Assembly (NCBI GenBank): GCA_025966315.1
Contig: JAOPUZ010000057.1
Span: 1 to 64,000 of the forward strand
Direction: 5' to 3'
DNA from: Frankiales bacterium
Lineage (GTDB): Bacteria > Actinomycetota > Actinomycetes > Mycobacteriales > Jatrophihabitantaceae
DNA length: 64,000 bases
Every line of letters starts with the position of its first letter. The first letter of the stretch is position 1. The position numbers were made by a program, and so were the translations under genes. Below, in pieces: positions 33,711-41,013 of the stretch. The notes below the pieces were generated by a model that worked only from the letters and a program-made list of their open reading frames with translations, did not search any database and had not been told where the DNA came from.

Positions 33711-34636
33711 TAAAAGTAGCCCAGGCGCTTACGGTCTTCCATCGCCGCTTCGCTGGCTCGATCGTCCGCCCGCGTCGCGCCACGTTCGGAGATCGTGCTG
33801 GCCGCGGTCTCGATCACGATGTCGGCCACCGTGGTCGCGGTCGAGGCGACCGCACCCGTGCAGGTGGCGTCGCCAACCGTGCGGTACCGGACGGTCTCGG
33901 TGCGGATCGCCTCGCCCTCGCGGGCGGGCGTGAATTCGGTCAGCGCCAGCAGCATCCCGTCGCGCTCGACGACCTCGCGCTTGTGGGCGAAGTAGATGTC
34001 CGGCACTTCGATGCCCTCGCGCTCGATGTAGGCCCAGATGTCCAGCTCGGTCCAGTTGGACAGCGGGAAGATCCGGACGTGTTCGCCCGGCCGGTGGCGG
34101 CCGTTGTAGAGGTCCCACAGCTCTGGACGCTGGTTGCGCGGGTCCCACTGACCGAAGTCGTCCCGGACCGAAAACACCCGCTCCTTGGCGCGCGCCTTCT
34201 CTTCATCGCGACGGGCACCGCCAAGCACGGCGTCGAACTTGCCTTCGGTGATCGCATCCAGCAACGGGACGGTCTGCAGCCCGTTGCGGAGCTGGCCGGG
34301 CGTCTCGCTGATCCGGCCGGCATCGATTGCATCCTGGACACTGGCCACGACGAGCTTGACGCCCCAGTCCGCCAGCTTGCGGTCGCGGTATTCGATGACC
34401 TCGGGGAAGTTGTGCCCGGTGTCGACGTGCATGACCGGGAAGGGCAGCCGCGACGGCCAGTATGCCTTCATGGCCAGGTGCAGCATCACGATCGAATCCT
34501 TGCCGCCGGAGAAGAGCAGCACGGGACGCTCGAACTGGCCGAGGACCTCGCGGATGATGTGGATGGCCTCGTCTTCGAGGTCGGTCAGCCACGCGCGGTC
34601 CAAGGCGTCCGAAGGCGGTCGCAAGACTGTGGTCAC
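33710..34636 (-). CDS. cysD: Sulfate adenylyltransferase subunit CysD
   Basis: Catalytic subunit of ATP sulfurylase. The PP-loop is PVLLFSGGKDSIVMLHLA, with HVDTGHNFPEVIEYRD and GGARRDEEKARAKERVFS also present. The C-terminus ends in MEDRKRLGYF. The 308-residue protein starts from GTG 34636 overlapping the cysC TGA, with an AAGGAG site upstream. In the C-terminal third an Ala/Thr-rich stretch (CTGAVASTATTVADIVIETA) is typical. Confidence 0.96.
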   Translation of the reverse strand: MTTVLRPPSDALDRAWLTDLEDEAIHIIREVLGQFERPVLLFSGGKDSIVMLHLAMKAYWPSRLPFPVMHVDTGHNFPEVIEYRDRKLADWGVKLVVASVQDAIDAGRISETPGQLRNGLQTVPLLDAITEGKFDAVLGGARRDEEKARAKERVFSVRDDFGQWDPRNQRPELWDLYNGRHRPGEHVRIFPLSNWTELDIWAYIEREGIEVPDIYFAHKREVVERDGMLLALTEFTPAREGEAIRTETVRYRTVGDATCTGAVASTATTVADIVIETAASTISERGATRADDRASEAAMEDRKRLGYF

Positions 34637-35217
34637 AGCAGATTCTCCTTTTTCAACAGCGCGATTACTTCCGACGCGACGTCCTCGACCGTCCGGCCGG
34701 CAGTGTTCAGTCGAAGTTCAGGAGTGATGGGCGCTTCGTACTCGCCATCGATTCCGGTCAATCCGTCCAGCGCGCCGTCCCGTTGCCGGGCGTAGAGCCC
34801 CTTGACGTCGCGCTCCGCGCAGGTGGCGACTGGAGTGGCCACATGAATTTCGTAGAACGCCGTGCCTGCCTGGCCATGGGCTTGGCGAATGAGATCACGC
34901 GCCTGCGCGAACGGCGACACCACCGACGCCAGCACGATCACGCCATTGCGAGCGAGTAGACCGGCAACCCAGCCGATGCGGGCCACGTTGGCGTCCCGGT
35001 CGGCCCGGGAGTACCCGAGTCCCGGCGACAACACCGGTCGTACCGCATCGCCGTCGAGGATTTCCACCGGGCGGCCGGCATCTCGAAGGGCGACGGCGAC
35101 GGCGTTGGCCAGCGTGGTCTTGCCCGCGCTGGGCAACCCGGTGAACCAGACCGTCGCCCCATCGGACACACGGCAGCTCGTCGAAGGCACCTCGCGGATG
35201 CTCGCCTCGGTTGTCAT
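34633..35217 (-). CDS. cysC: Adenylylsulfate (APS) kinase CysC
   Basis: Phosphorylates APS to PAPS. The P-loop is VWFTGLPSAGKTTLANAVAV, followed by DGDAVRPVLSPGLGYSRADRD, VSPFAQARD and the C-terminal YEAPITPELRLNT. The 194-residue length is normal for a stand-alone enzyme. It is the first structural gene of the minus-strand sulfur operon, about 105 bp below a cysteine-containing leader peptide. The ATG at 35217 has only a weak, distant ribosome site. PAPS may serve sulfotransferases, since CysH here is of the APS-reducing type. Confidence 0.94.
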   Translation of the reverse strand: MTTEASIREVPSTSCRVSDGATVWFTGLPSAGKTTLANAVAVALRDAGRPVEILDGDAVRPVLSPGLGYSRADRDANVARIGWVAGLLARNGVIVLASVVSPFAQARDLIRQAHGQAGTAFYEIHVATPVATCAERDVKGLYARQRDGALDGLTGIDGEYEAPITPELRLNTAGRTVEDVASEVIALLKKENLL

Positions 35218-35322
35218 GGAGATTGTGATCGTCCTGCTCTGCTCAGGCCCGTCCGGGCGCGACTCACAACCCGGAATCCGGGAGTGGGAGGGCGGCGGTT
35301 ACGCAGAATCCTGCGCGTCGCC
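35218..35322 (-). promoter_or_regulatory. Putative cysteine attenuator between leader peptide and cysC
   Basis: The 105-base transcript segment between the leader stop and cysC can form several hairpins. These are CGCAG-GATT-CTGCG directly after the leader stop, CCCGG-ATT-CCGGG in the middle, and GCCCG-GA-CGGGC next to it. The second and third share complementary G/C blocks, so alternative pairing is possible. No U-run was seen. This arrangement suits attenuation controlled by ribosome pausing on the leader Cys codons, but is inferred. Confidence 0.5.
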
Positions 35323-35400
35323 TCAGCAAGCGGGACAGGCCGCGCTGACCACGCGCTGCAGATCTACATGCAGGCGGGCGACGAGCGGCACGGCGAACAT
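35323..35400 (-). CDS. Cysteine-containing leader peptide upstream of cysC
   Basis: A 25-codon frame (ATG at 35400, TGA at 35323) ends in RLHVDLQRVVSAACPAC. This matches the actinobacterial putative leader-peptide pattern R-x-H-[VI]-D-L-x-R-x-x-S-A-x-C that precedes sulfur-assimilation genes. Two Cys codons (TGT, TGC) lie among the last four sense codons. No ribosome site precedes the ATG at normal spacing, so it may be leaderless, as in the mycobacterial cysteine-responsive leaders. It is 105 bp upstream of cysC on the same strand. When Cys-tRNA is scarce, ribosome pausing near its end would alter the downstream RNA fold; this mechanism is inferred. Confidence 0.85.
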   Translation of the reverse strand: MFAVPLVARLHVDLQRVVSAACPAC

Positions 35401-35522
35401 GGTTCAAGTGTGACACATCGGAGGCATCATCCCAACGAGACACTGGTCTCGGTGTCAACACCGCGGCGTCGCCCGGTACGTTCGGCCCACCACGGCGGGC
35501 AAGCCAGGGCAAGATCAGCCAT

Positions 35523-36899
35523 ATGCCGTTCTCGCCGCCCCGCCACGCCCCGACTTCGTTTCGCCGCCGCCGAGGACGCACCCCCGGCAGGCGCGGCCCG
35601 TTCGTCGGCAGCGGCCGGCTCGGCCTGCTTGCGCTGCTCGCCCTGACGATGTTCGCCCTGACGGGGTGTTTCGCGGTGCAACTCACCGCAACCGTCCACG
35701 GCGACAACACCATTTCCGGCACGGCGCGGGTCGGCTTGCTCAAGTCGCTGGCCGGTGTCGGCGGCCAATCGGGACTGCTGCAACAGTTGGACTCCTCGGA
35801 CACGTGCACGTTCGGATCTGCGAAGACCACGACGAAGAACTACGACGACGGGACGTACGCCGGCGTGCAGTGCTCGTTCGACAACATCGCGTTCGCGGAC
35901 TTCAACGACGGCGAGGACGGACCGAAGCTGGCCCGCCAGGGCGATGCGTTCCGGCTGAGTGGCACCTTCGACCTGACCTCATTGCTGTCTGGCAGTGGGT
36001 TACCGGGCAGCGGTGGGGCGTCCGGGCTGCCCAGCGTGCCGAGCAGTTCGGGAGCACCGGCCCCGCTGCCTTCCGGCCTGCCGACCGATTTGTCCAGCCT
36101 GCTGCCGTCCGGGTTCCCCACGGACCTGTCCAGCCTGCTGCCGTCGGACTTTCCGACGGACCTTTCCAGCCTGCTGCCGTCGGGGTTCCCGACGGACCTG
36201 TCCAGCCTGCTGCCGTCGGACTTTCCGACGGACCTGTCCAGCCTGCTGCCCTCCGGCTTCCCCTCGGATCTGTCCAGCCTGCTGCCCTCCGGCGGCGCAA
36301 TGCCAGGAGTCGACCCGTCCACAATTCTCAAAAGCGCAAAGATCTCTTTCGCCTTCACGTTTCCCGGAAAGGTCGAATCCAGCGGCGGATCCATCAAAGG
36401 CCGCACGGTGACCTTCACCCCGGATGATCAGGGCCGCATCGACTTCGCCACCGTCGCCAGCGCCAAAGCGTCGACGGCGTCCAAGATCAGCTCAGTCGGC
36501 TGGACCGCGCTGATCGTGCTGCTGATTGTGATCATTGCCGTGGTCGCCGCCCTGTTCATCCGCCGCCGTGGAAGTCCGCCCGGTCCGCAAGCGCCCTTCG
36601 GTCCGCTGGGTGGGCCGAGCGGTCCCTACCCACCAGGTCCGCCTTATTCGCCCGGCCAGCCTTACCCGGGCCAAACTCCATACCCGCAGGGCCAGCCCTA
36701 TCCCGGCCAAAACCCGTACCCGCAAGGCCAGCCGTATCCCGGCCAAAACCCGTACCCCCAGAGTCCGCCGTATCCGGGACAAAACCCCTACCCGGCGCCC
36801 AATCCCTACCTACCTCAGCACCCGCCGCGGCCACCCGAGCCTGAAGCGGGACCCGAGCCCTACGAAGGTCCGCCGTCCGCCAGACCGCGCGGCGTATGA
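35523..36899 (+). CDS. LppM-like lipoprotein/membrane protein with repeats
   Basis: A 458-residue envelope protein of the LppM/DUF3153 type. The N-terminal signal sequence ends in the lipobox LTGC near residue 48, followed by FAVQLTATVHGDNTISGTARVGL. A 72-residue block of six 12-residue units such as LPSGFPTDLSSL (residues 182-253) interrupts the LppM domain. The domain resumes with ISFAFTFPGKVESSGGSIKG. A membrane helix lies at about 322-343. The last 110 residues are Pro/Tyr/Gln/Gly repeats (YPQGQPYPGQNP). The orthologue in mycobacteria affects lipomannan/phagosome traits; the role here is inferred. It sits between the two sulfur arms. Confidence 0.83.
   Translation: MPFSPPRHAPTSFRRRRGRTPGRRGPFVGSGRLGLLALLALTMFALTGCFAVQLTATVHGDNTISGTARVGLLKSLAGVGGQSGLLQQLDSSDTCTFGSAKTTTKNYDDGTYAGVQCSFDNIAFADFNDGEDGPKLARQGDAFRLSGTFDLTSLLSGSGLPGSGGASGLPSVPSSSGAPAPLPSGLPTDLSSLLPSGFPTDLSSLLPSDFPTDLSSLLPSGFPTDLSSLLPSDFPTDLSSLLPSGFPSDLSSLLPSGGAMPGVDPSTILKSAKISFAFTFPGKVESSGGSIKGRTVTFTPDDQGRIDFATVASAKASTASKISSVGWTALIVLLIVIIAVVAALFIRRRGSPPGPQAPFGPLGGPSGPYPPGPPYSPGQPYPGQTPYPQGQPYPGQNPYPQGQPYPGQNPYPQSPPYPGQNPYPAPNPYLPQHPPRPPEPEAGPEPYEGPPSARPRGV
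36066..36281. repeat. Six 36-bp in-frame repeats in the LppM-like gene
   Basis: Six tandem copies of a 36-bp unit encode LPSGFPTDLSSL with Gly/Asp alternation at position 4. Copies 2-5 are nearly identical at the nucleotide level, which indicates recent duplication. Confidence 0.93.
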
Positions 36900-36903
36900 A
36901 AAC

Positions 36904-36951
36904 ATGAGACTGTGTTGTACCGCCCAATTCGGCGAGAGCCTTCGCGATTGA
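36904..36951 (+). CDS. Cys-Cys leader peptide upstream of sulfite reductase
   Basis: A 15-codon frame, MRLCCTAQFGESLRD, begins 4 bases after the LppM-like stop and ends 134 bp before the sulfite reductase. Tandem TGT TGT codons at positions 4-5 recall the polycysteine short ORFs that act as cysteine-responsive attenuators upstream of mycobacterial sulfur genes. No ribosome site precedes it, and a TATGAA hexamer lies just upstream, so leaderless translation is possible. Downstream lies a strong hairpin (36995-37020). It is too short for homology alone; position and Cys codons carry the call. Confidence 0.65.
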   Translation: MRLCCTAQFGESLRD

Positions 36952-37085
36952 TCTCGCGACGACTAACCTCGCGACGTCACATAGACCATGCGCGAGCCCA
37001 CAGCGACCGCTGTCCGGGCTGCGCGTTCATCCGAATTTTCAACGCATAGTTTCGACGCAAAACAACGTGGAAGGACCGACCGCGA
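36952..37085 (+). promoter_or_regulatory. Leader region of the sulfite reductase operon with strong hairpin
   Basis: AGCCC (36995-36999) and ACAGC pair with GCTGT and GGGCT (ending 37020) to give a 10-bp stem with a CC bulge and a GACC loop. The sequence CTCGCGACG is directly repeated just before it. An AT-richer stretch and a GGAAGG ribosome site precede the ATG at 37086. The hairpin is the probable regulatory element between the Cys-Cys leader and the gene. Confidence 0.5.
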
Positions 37086-38768
37086 ATGGCGGCGAGTGCA
37101 ACAGGAACGCAGCGTGGACAGGGTCAATGGAAGCTCGGCTACCGTGAGCCGTTGAACCCGAACGAGCGCAGCAAACGCGACAACGACGGCCTGCTGGTCA
37201 AGCAGCGGATCATCGATATCTACCAATACACCGGCTTCGATGGCATCGACCCAGCCGATATGCGGGGCCGGTTCCGCTGGTTCGGCCTCTATACCCAGCG
37301 CGCCCAGGGCATCCCCGGTGGCCGCACGGCGATCCTCGAGCCGGAAGAGCTCGAGGACAAGTTCTTCATGCTGCGTATCCGCATCGACGGCGGCCAACTC
37401 TCGTCCGAGCAGCTGACGGTGGTTGCCGATATCGCCCGAACCTACGGCCGCGACGTCGCCGACATCACCGACCGGCAGAACGTCCAGTTGCACTGGATTC
37501 GCGTCGAGGACGTGCCGACCATCTGGAACAAGCTCGAAGCGGTCGGGCTCGACACCACCGAGGCGTGTGGCGACACTCCGCGAGTCATGCTCGGTTGCCC
37601 GCTGGACGGGGTGGCCGCGGACAACATCATCGACGCCCAGGCCGTGCTGCAGGAAACCGTCGACAAGTACATCGGCGACCCGGCGTTCTCGAACCTGCCG
37701 CGCAAGTTCAAAACCTCCATTTCGGGCTGCACCCAGCAGTGCACGAACCACGAGATCAACGACATCTCGTTCGTGGGCGTGATGGGACCCGAAGGCGAAG
37801 CCGGTTACGACCTGTGGGTCGGCGGCGGGCTGTCCACCAACCCGATGTTCGCCAAGCGGCTCGGCGTTTTCGTCCGTCCGGACCAGGTCAGCGACGTCTG
37901 GGCCGGCATCTGCTCGATCTTCCGCGACTACGGTTACCGCCGCTCGCGTAACCACGCCCGGATCAAGTTCTTGATGGCGGACTGGGGCCCGGAGAAGTTT
38001 CGTCAGGTCCTGCAGGACGAATATCTCGAGTACGCATTGCCGGACGGCCCCGAGCCGGCCGCGACACCGGCCCATCGGGATCACATCGGCCTGATCCCCC
38101 AGTCCGACGGCAACATTGCCGTCGGCGCCACCACGAAAGCCGGCCGCACCAGCGGCACGGCGTTGCTTCGGGTCGCGGAACTGGCCAAGCAGTTCGCCGC
38201 GCACGGTGGCGGGCGGATCCGCACCACCGCCCAGCAGGGCCTGGTCGTGCTCGACGTGGATCCCGAGCGGGCGGACGAACTCGCCGACGAGCTCGCCACG
38301 CTCGGTCTGTCGGCCCGCCCGTCCCAGTTCCACCGGGGCACGATCGCGTGCACCGGGATCGAGTTCTGCAAGCTGGCCATCGTGGAGACGAAAGGCCGCG
38401 CCGAGACCATCCGCGGTGAGCTCGAGAACCGGCTGCCCGATTTCGACACGCCGATCACGATCAACGTCAACGGGTGCCCCAACTCGTGCGCCCGCTTCCA
38501 GGTGGCCGACATCGGGTTCAAGGGAATCATCCAGAAGGTCAAACAGGACGACGGCTCGTTCATCGACGCTGAAGCGTTCCAGGTCCACCTCGGTGGGCAG
38601 CTCGGCACCGAGGCGTCCTTCGGCCGGAAGTTTCGCGGCTTGAAGGTCATCGCGGCTGAGGCGCCTGACTATGCCGAGCGCGTGCTCCGCGGGTACCTGC
38701 AGCGGCGCGGACAGGGCGAGTCCTTCGCTTCCTACGTGACCCGGGCGGATGAGGACTGGCTGCTGTGA
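37086..38768 (+). CDS. sirA: Ferredoxin-dependent sulfite reductase (SirA/NirA type)
   Basis: Siroheme and [4Fe-4S] enzyme that reduces sulfite to sulfide with ferredoxin. Two ferredoxin-like half domains and two siroheme domains occur in the 560 residues. Cluster-ligand motifs are TACTGIEFCKLAIVETK and NVNGCPNSCARFQ (Cx5C and Cx3C). Tyr69 (FGLYTQR) and Cys161 (TTEACGD) fall at the exact positions whose side chains are cross-linked in M. tuberculosis NirA. The ATG at 37086 has a GGAAGG-type ribosome site. Siroheme would come from cysG at 31169. Regulation by the upstream Cys-Cys leader is inferred. Confidence 0.96.
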   Translation: MAASATGTQRGQGQWKLGYREPLNPNERSKRDNDGLLVKQRIIDIYQYTGFDGIDPADMRGRFRWFGLYTQRAQGIPGGRTAILEPEELEDKFFMLRIRIDGGQLSSEQLTVVADIARTYGRDVADITDRQNVQLHWIRVEDVPTIWNKLEAVGLDTTEACGDTPRVMLGCPLDGVAADNIIDAQAVLQETVDKYIGDPAFSNLPRKFKTSISGCTQQCTNHEINDISFVGVMGPEGEAGYDLWVGGGLSTNPMFAKRLGVFVRPDQVSDVWAGICSIFRDYGYRRSRNHARIKFLMADWGPEKFRQVLQDEYLEYALPDGPEPAATPAHRDHIGLIPQSDGNIAVGATTKAGRTSGTALLRVAELAKQFAAHGGGRIRTTAQQGLVVLDVDPERADELADELATLGLSARPSQFHRGTIACTGIEFCKLAIVETKGRAETIRGELENRLPDFDTPITINVNGCPNSCARFQVADIGFKGIIQKVKQDDGSFIDAEAFQVHLGGQLGTEASFGRKFRGLKVIAAEAPDYAERVLRGYLQRRGQGESFASYVTRADEDWLL

Positions 38769-38827
38769 CCCTGGCCCAGCGGGCAATTCAGGCAACCGGG
38801 CCATCGGTGTGAACCGGGACAACGGGA

Positions 38828-39052
38828 ATGGCTGAGCGCGCGGCGCCGTTCTATTGCCCGTATTGCGGTGATGAGGATCTGAGGATGTTCGGCGAGACGC
38901 ACGGGCAATGGCGCTGCGGCGCGTGCCAGCGGGTTTTCGGATTGCGTTACCTCGGTCTGGCGTCAGACTGGACGACGGCGGTAGTGCCCAGTCCGGAATC
39001 GCCTGCTTCCTCGGCTGCCCCGGCCGCCACGGAGAAAGGATTGAAGCCATGA
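38828..39052 (+). CDS. Small zinc-ribbon-like protein between sulfite reductase and cysH
   Basis: A 74-residue protein with two CxxC pairs, FYCPYCGDEDLR and WRCGACQRVFGLR, spaced to bind one zinc, and a low-complexity Pro/Ser/Ala tail. Its stop overlaps the cysH start (ATGA), so the two are translationally coupled. Small Cys-rich proteins at this exact position occur in other actinobacterial sulfur operons, but I know of no assigned function. It might support the Fe-S enzymes or redox partners on either side; this is inference. Confidence 0.8.
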   Translation: MAERAAPFYCPYCGDEDLRMFGETHGQWRCGACQRVFGLRYLGLASDWTTAVVPSPESPASSAAPAATEKGLKP

Positions 39053-39753
39053 CGGTGATCACCTCCGAACGCGCGGGCTTACGCGAGCTGGCCGAGCAGG
39101 CTGGACGCGATCTTGAAGGATCCAGCGCACAGCACATCCTGGATTGGACCGTGCAGAACTTCGGTCGGGACTGGTGCATCACGTCGTCGATGGCGGACGC
39201 GGTCCTGCCGCACCTGGCGTCCCAGGCGCTACCCGGGGTCGACGTCGTTTTTCTCGACACCGGCTATCACTTCGCGGAGACGATCGGCATGCGGGACGCG
39301 GTGTCGGTGATGTTGCCAGTCACGATTCGGTCCATCACGGCCGAGCGCACGGTGGCCCAGCAGGACGCCGAGTTCGGCGCGAAGCTGCATGACCGCGACC
39401 CGAACCTGTGCTGCGCGATGCGCAAGGTCGAGCCTTTGGAACGTTCACTGGCGCCTTACCGCGCGTGGGCGTCCGGCCTGCGGCGAGCCGACTCGGCCAG
39501 CCGGGCCGACGTCAAGGTCGTCGAGTGGGACGCCAAGCGCGACATGGTCAAGGTGAACCCGATCGCCGCTTGGTCGGACGAGGACGTCGACCGTTACATC
39601 AGCGACAACGGCATCCTCGTTAATCCGCTGCTTTCCGATGGCTACGGCTCCATCGGCTGCGCACCCTGTACCCGGCGACTGCTGCCCGGTGAGGATGCCC
39701 GCGCCGGCCGGTGGGCCGGCACCAACAAGACCGAATGCGGCCTGCACACCTGA
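39049..39753 (+). CDS. cysH: Assimilatory adenylylsulfate (APS) reductase
   Basis: Reduces APS to sulfite and AMP using thioredoxin. The 234-residue protein has the PP-loop-derived domain and the four [4Fe-4S] ligands LCCAMRKVEPL and IGCAPCTRR, which mark APS rather than PAPS reductases. The catalytic Cys is in the C-terminal KTECGLHT. The ATG at 39049 overlaps the preceding TGA. An open frame from 38908 is the shadow of the zinc-ribbon gene. Together with cysC-cysD-cysN and the sulfite reductase it completes sulfate to sulfide. Confidence 0.96.
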   Translation: MTVITSERAGLRELAEQAGRDLEGSSAQHILDWTVQNFGRDWCITSSMADAVLPHLASQALPGVDVVFLDTGYHFAETIGMRDAVSVMLPVTIRSITAERTVAQQDAEFGAKLHDRDPNLCCAMRKVEPLERSLAPYRAWASGLRRADSASRADVKVVEWDAKRDMVKVNPIAAWSDEDVDRYISDNGILVNPLLSDGYGSIGCAPCTRRLLPGEDARAGRWAGTNKTECGLHT

Positions 39754-39760
39754 GCACCCA

Positions 39761-39819
39761 TCAGCTAGGCGCTAGTCAGCTAGGCGCCAGTCAGCTAGGC
39801 GCCGGTCAGCGGGCGCCGG
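39761..39819. repeat. 15-bp tandem repeat after cysH
   Basis: Three full 15-bp copies of TCAGCTAGGCGCYRG and a 14-base partial copy fill most of the 76-bp gap between cysH and the converging gene at 39830. Copies contain CTAG cores. No gene reads through it. Confidence 0.9.
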
Positions 39820-39829
39820 TCCCCCTCGG

Positions 39830-40984
39830 CTACCGACCGCGGCGGCGGCGAACCAACACCAACGCCAGCACGGTGATGGCCGCGAGCCCGGCCACGGCAG
39901 CACTACCCGCCGCCGTTCGATGCGTCCGGGGGGCGCCGACCGCAGGCGCGGTCGACGACTCGGCTGAGCTGGCCCCGGGCTGAGCCGGCCCCATCGCCGG
40001 TGATGATCGTGCCGGCGTCGGTCGAGGCAGCACGCGGGTCGGCACGGCAACCGCGAACACCGGCGATCCGACCCCCTCGCTGTCGATGAGCATCTGCTTT
40101 CCCCGTATGGCAATTCCCTCCCCCTGCGGCTGCGCCGGCAACGGTATTCGCACCGGCGGCTGGGCAATCGCCCCGGCAATAGAGCCGGTTTCCAGCGCCC
40201 ACAAGTAGGCGTCGGTGTACGTCCGAACGGCGAGTAGCGACCCGTCGGCCGACACTGACGCGCCGGTCGCGGTGAGCTGGCCGACAATGTTCGGGCCGCC
40301 GGGCGTGCCGGTGAAGGCGAAGCTCACGGACCCGATCTGGGTCATCGTCGCCGCTGCGGCGCCCGGTCGCAGCGGCGCCTGGAACACCTCGGTCTGCCCG
40401 AACAATGATTTGGTAAAGATCACTATCCGGTGGCTGATCGGGTCGATCACCAGCGACTCGGCGTCGTGCGGCCCGTCCGGATAGCGCAATCGCCAGATGT
40501 CGGGACGCGCGGTCTGCGCGGACAAGCCGAGGCCGGCGGCGACGCGCGGCTCGTCAACGCGATACACCTGGACCTGCGACCGTTCACTCTGGTTGTCGCC
40601 GGTGTCAGCCAGCCAGATCGAGGGGGTTCCGGCGGCGTCCTTGGCCACGGCCAGATCCTCCCAGTCGTGATTCGTCGCGCCAGGCACGGTGTATTCCGCG
40701 CGCACCCGGCCGCTGTGTGCATCGAGTGCGAAGAACCGGGCGGTGTCGCCGCTGTCGTTCTGGGCGTACAACACCTCGGGTGAGCGGATCCCCGCCGCCA
40801 GTCCACTCAGCTCATCCAGGCGCGGGTCCGACAGCGTGAACAACGGCTTGAGCGGCGTGGCCGCTCCCGCCGCGATCCCGAACCAGCCGGCACCGGCAGC
40901 CCAACCGATCAGCAACAGCGCCACGATGACCAACCTGGCGGTCACGGACGGGAGTACCCACAGTCGGCGTAGCACTCTCATCAC
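39830..40984 (-). CDS. Surface-anchored beta-propeller-like protein, function unknown
   Basis: A 384-residue protein with an N-terminal signal/membrane segment (about residues 17-42). The extracytoplasmic domain runs from DPRLDELSGLAAGIRSPEVL to GIAIRGKQMLIDSEG. Motifs such as YAQNDSGDTARFFALD, HDWEDLAVAKD and IWLADTGDNQSER resemble propellers of esterase-like or phytase-like proteins. An Ala/Pro/Ser-rich stalk, a final helix and the basic tail RRRRGR imply C-terminal anchoring. The start is GTG 40984 or the adjacent ATG at 40981. No catalytic motif is recognised. Confidence 0.75.
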   Translation of the reverse strand: MMRVLRRLWVLPSVTARLVIVALLLIGWAAGAGWFGIAAGAATPLKPLFTLSDPRLDELSGLAAGIRSPEVLYAQNDSGDTARFFALDAHSGRVRAEYTVPGATNHDWEDLAVAKDAAGTPSIWLADTGDNQSERSQVQVYRVDEPRVAAGLGLSAQTARPDIWRLRYPDGPHDAESLVIDPISHRIVIFTKSLFGQTEVFQAPLRPGAAAATMTQIGSVSFAFTGTPGGPNIVGQLTATGASVSADGSLLAVRTYTDAYLWALETGSIAGAIAQPPVRIPLPAQPQGEGIAIRGKQMLIDSEGVGSPVFAVAVPTRVLPRPTPARSSPAMGPAQPGASSAESSTAPAVGAPRTHRTAAGSAAVAGLAAITVLALVLVRRRRGR

Positions 40985-41013
40985 GCTGTCGAGTGTGCCG
41001 CTACCGTCCTCAC

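Noticed and set aside
36963-39260. 765-residue open frame opposite the sulfite reductase, zinc-ribbon protein and 5' cysH
   Set aside because: Long antisense frames are expected in GC-rich genes; the plus strand has clear enzyme motifs and this frame has none.
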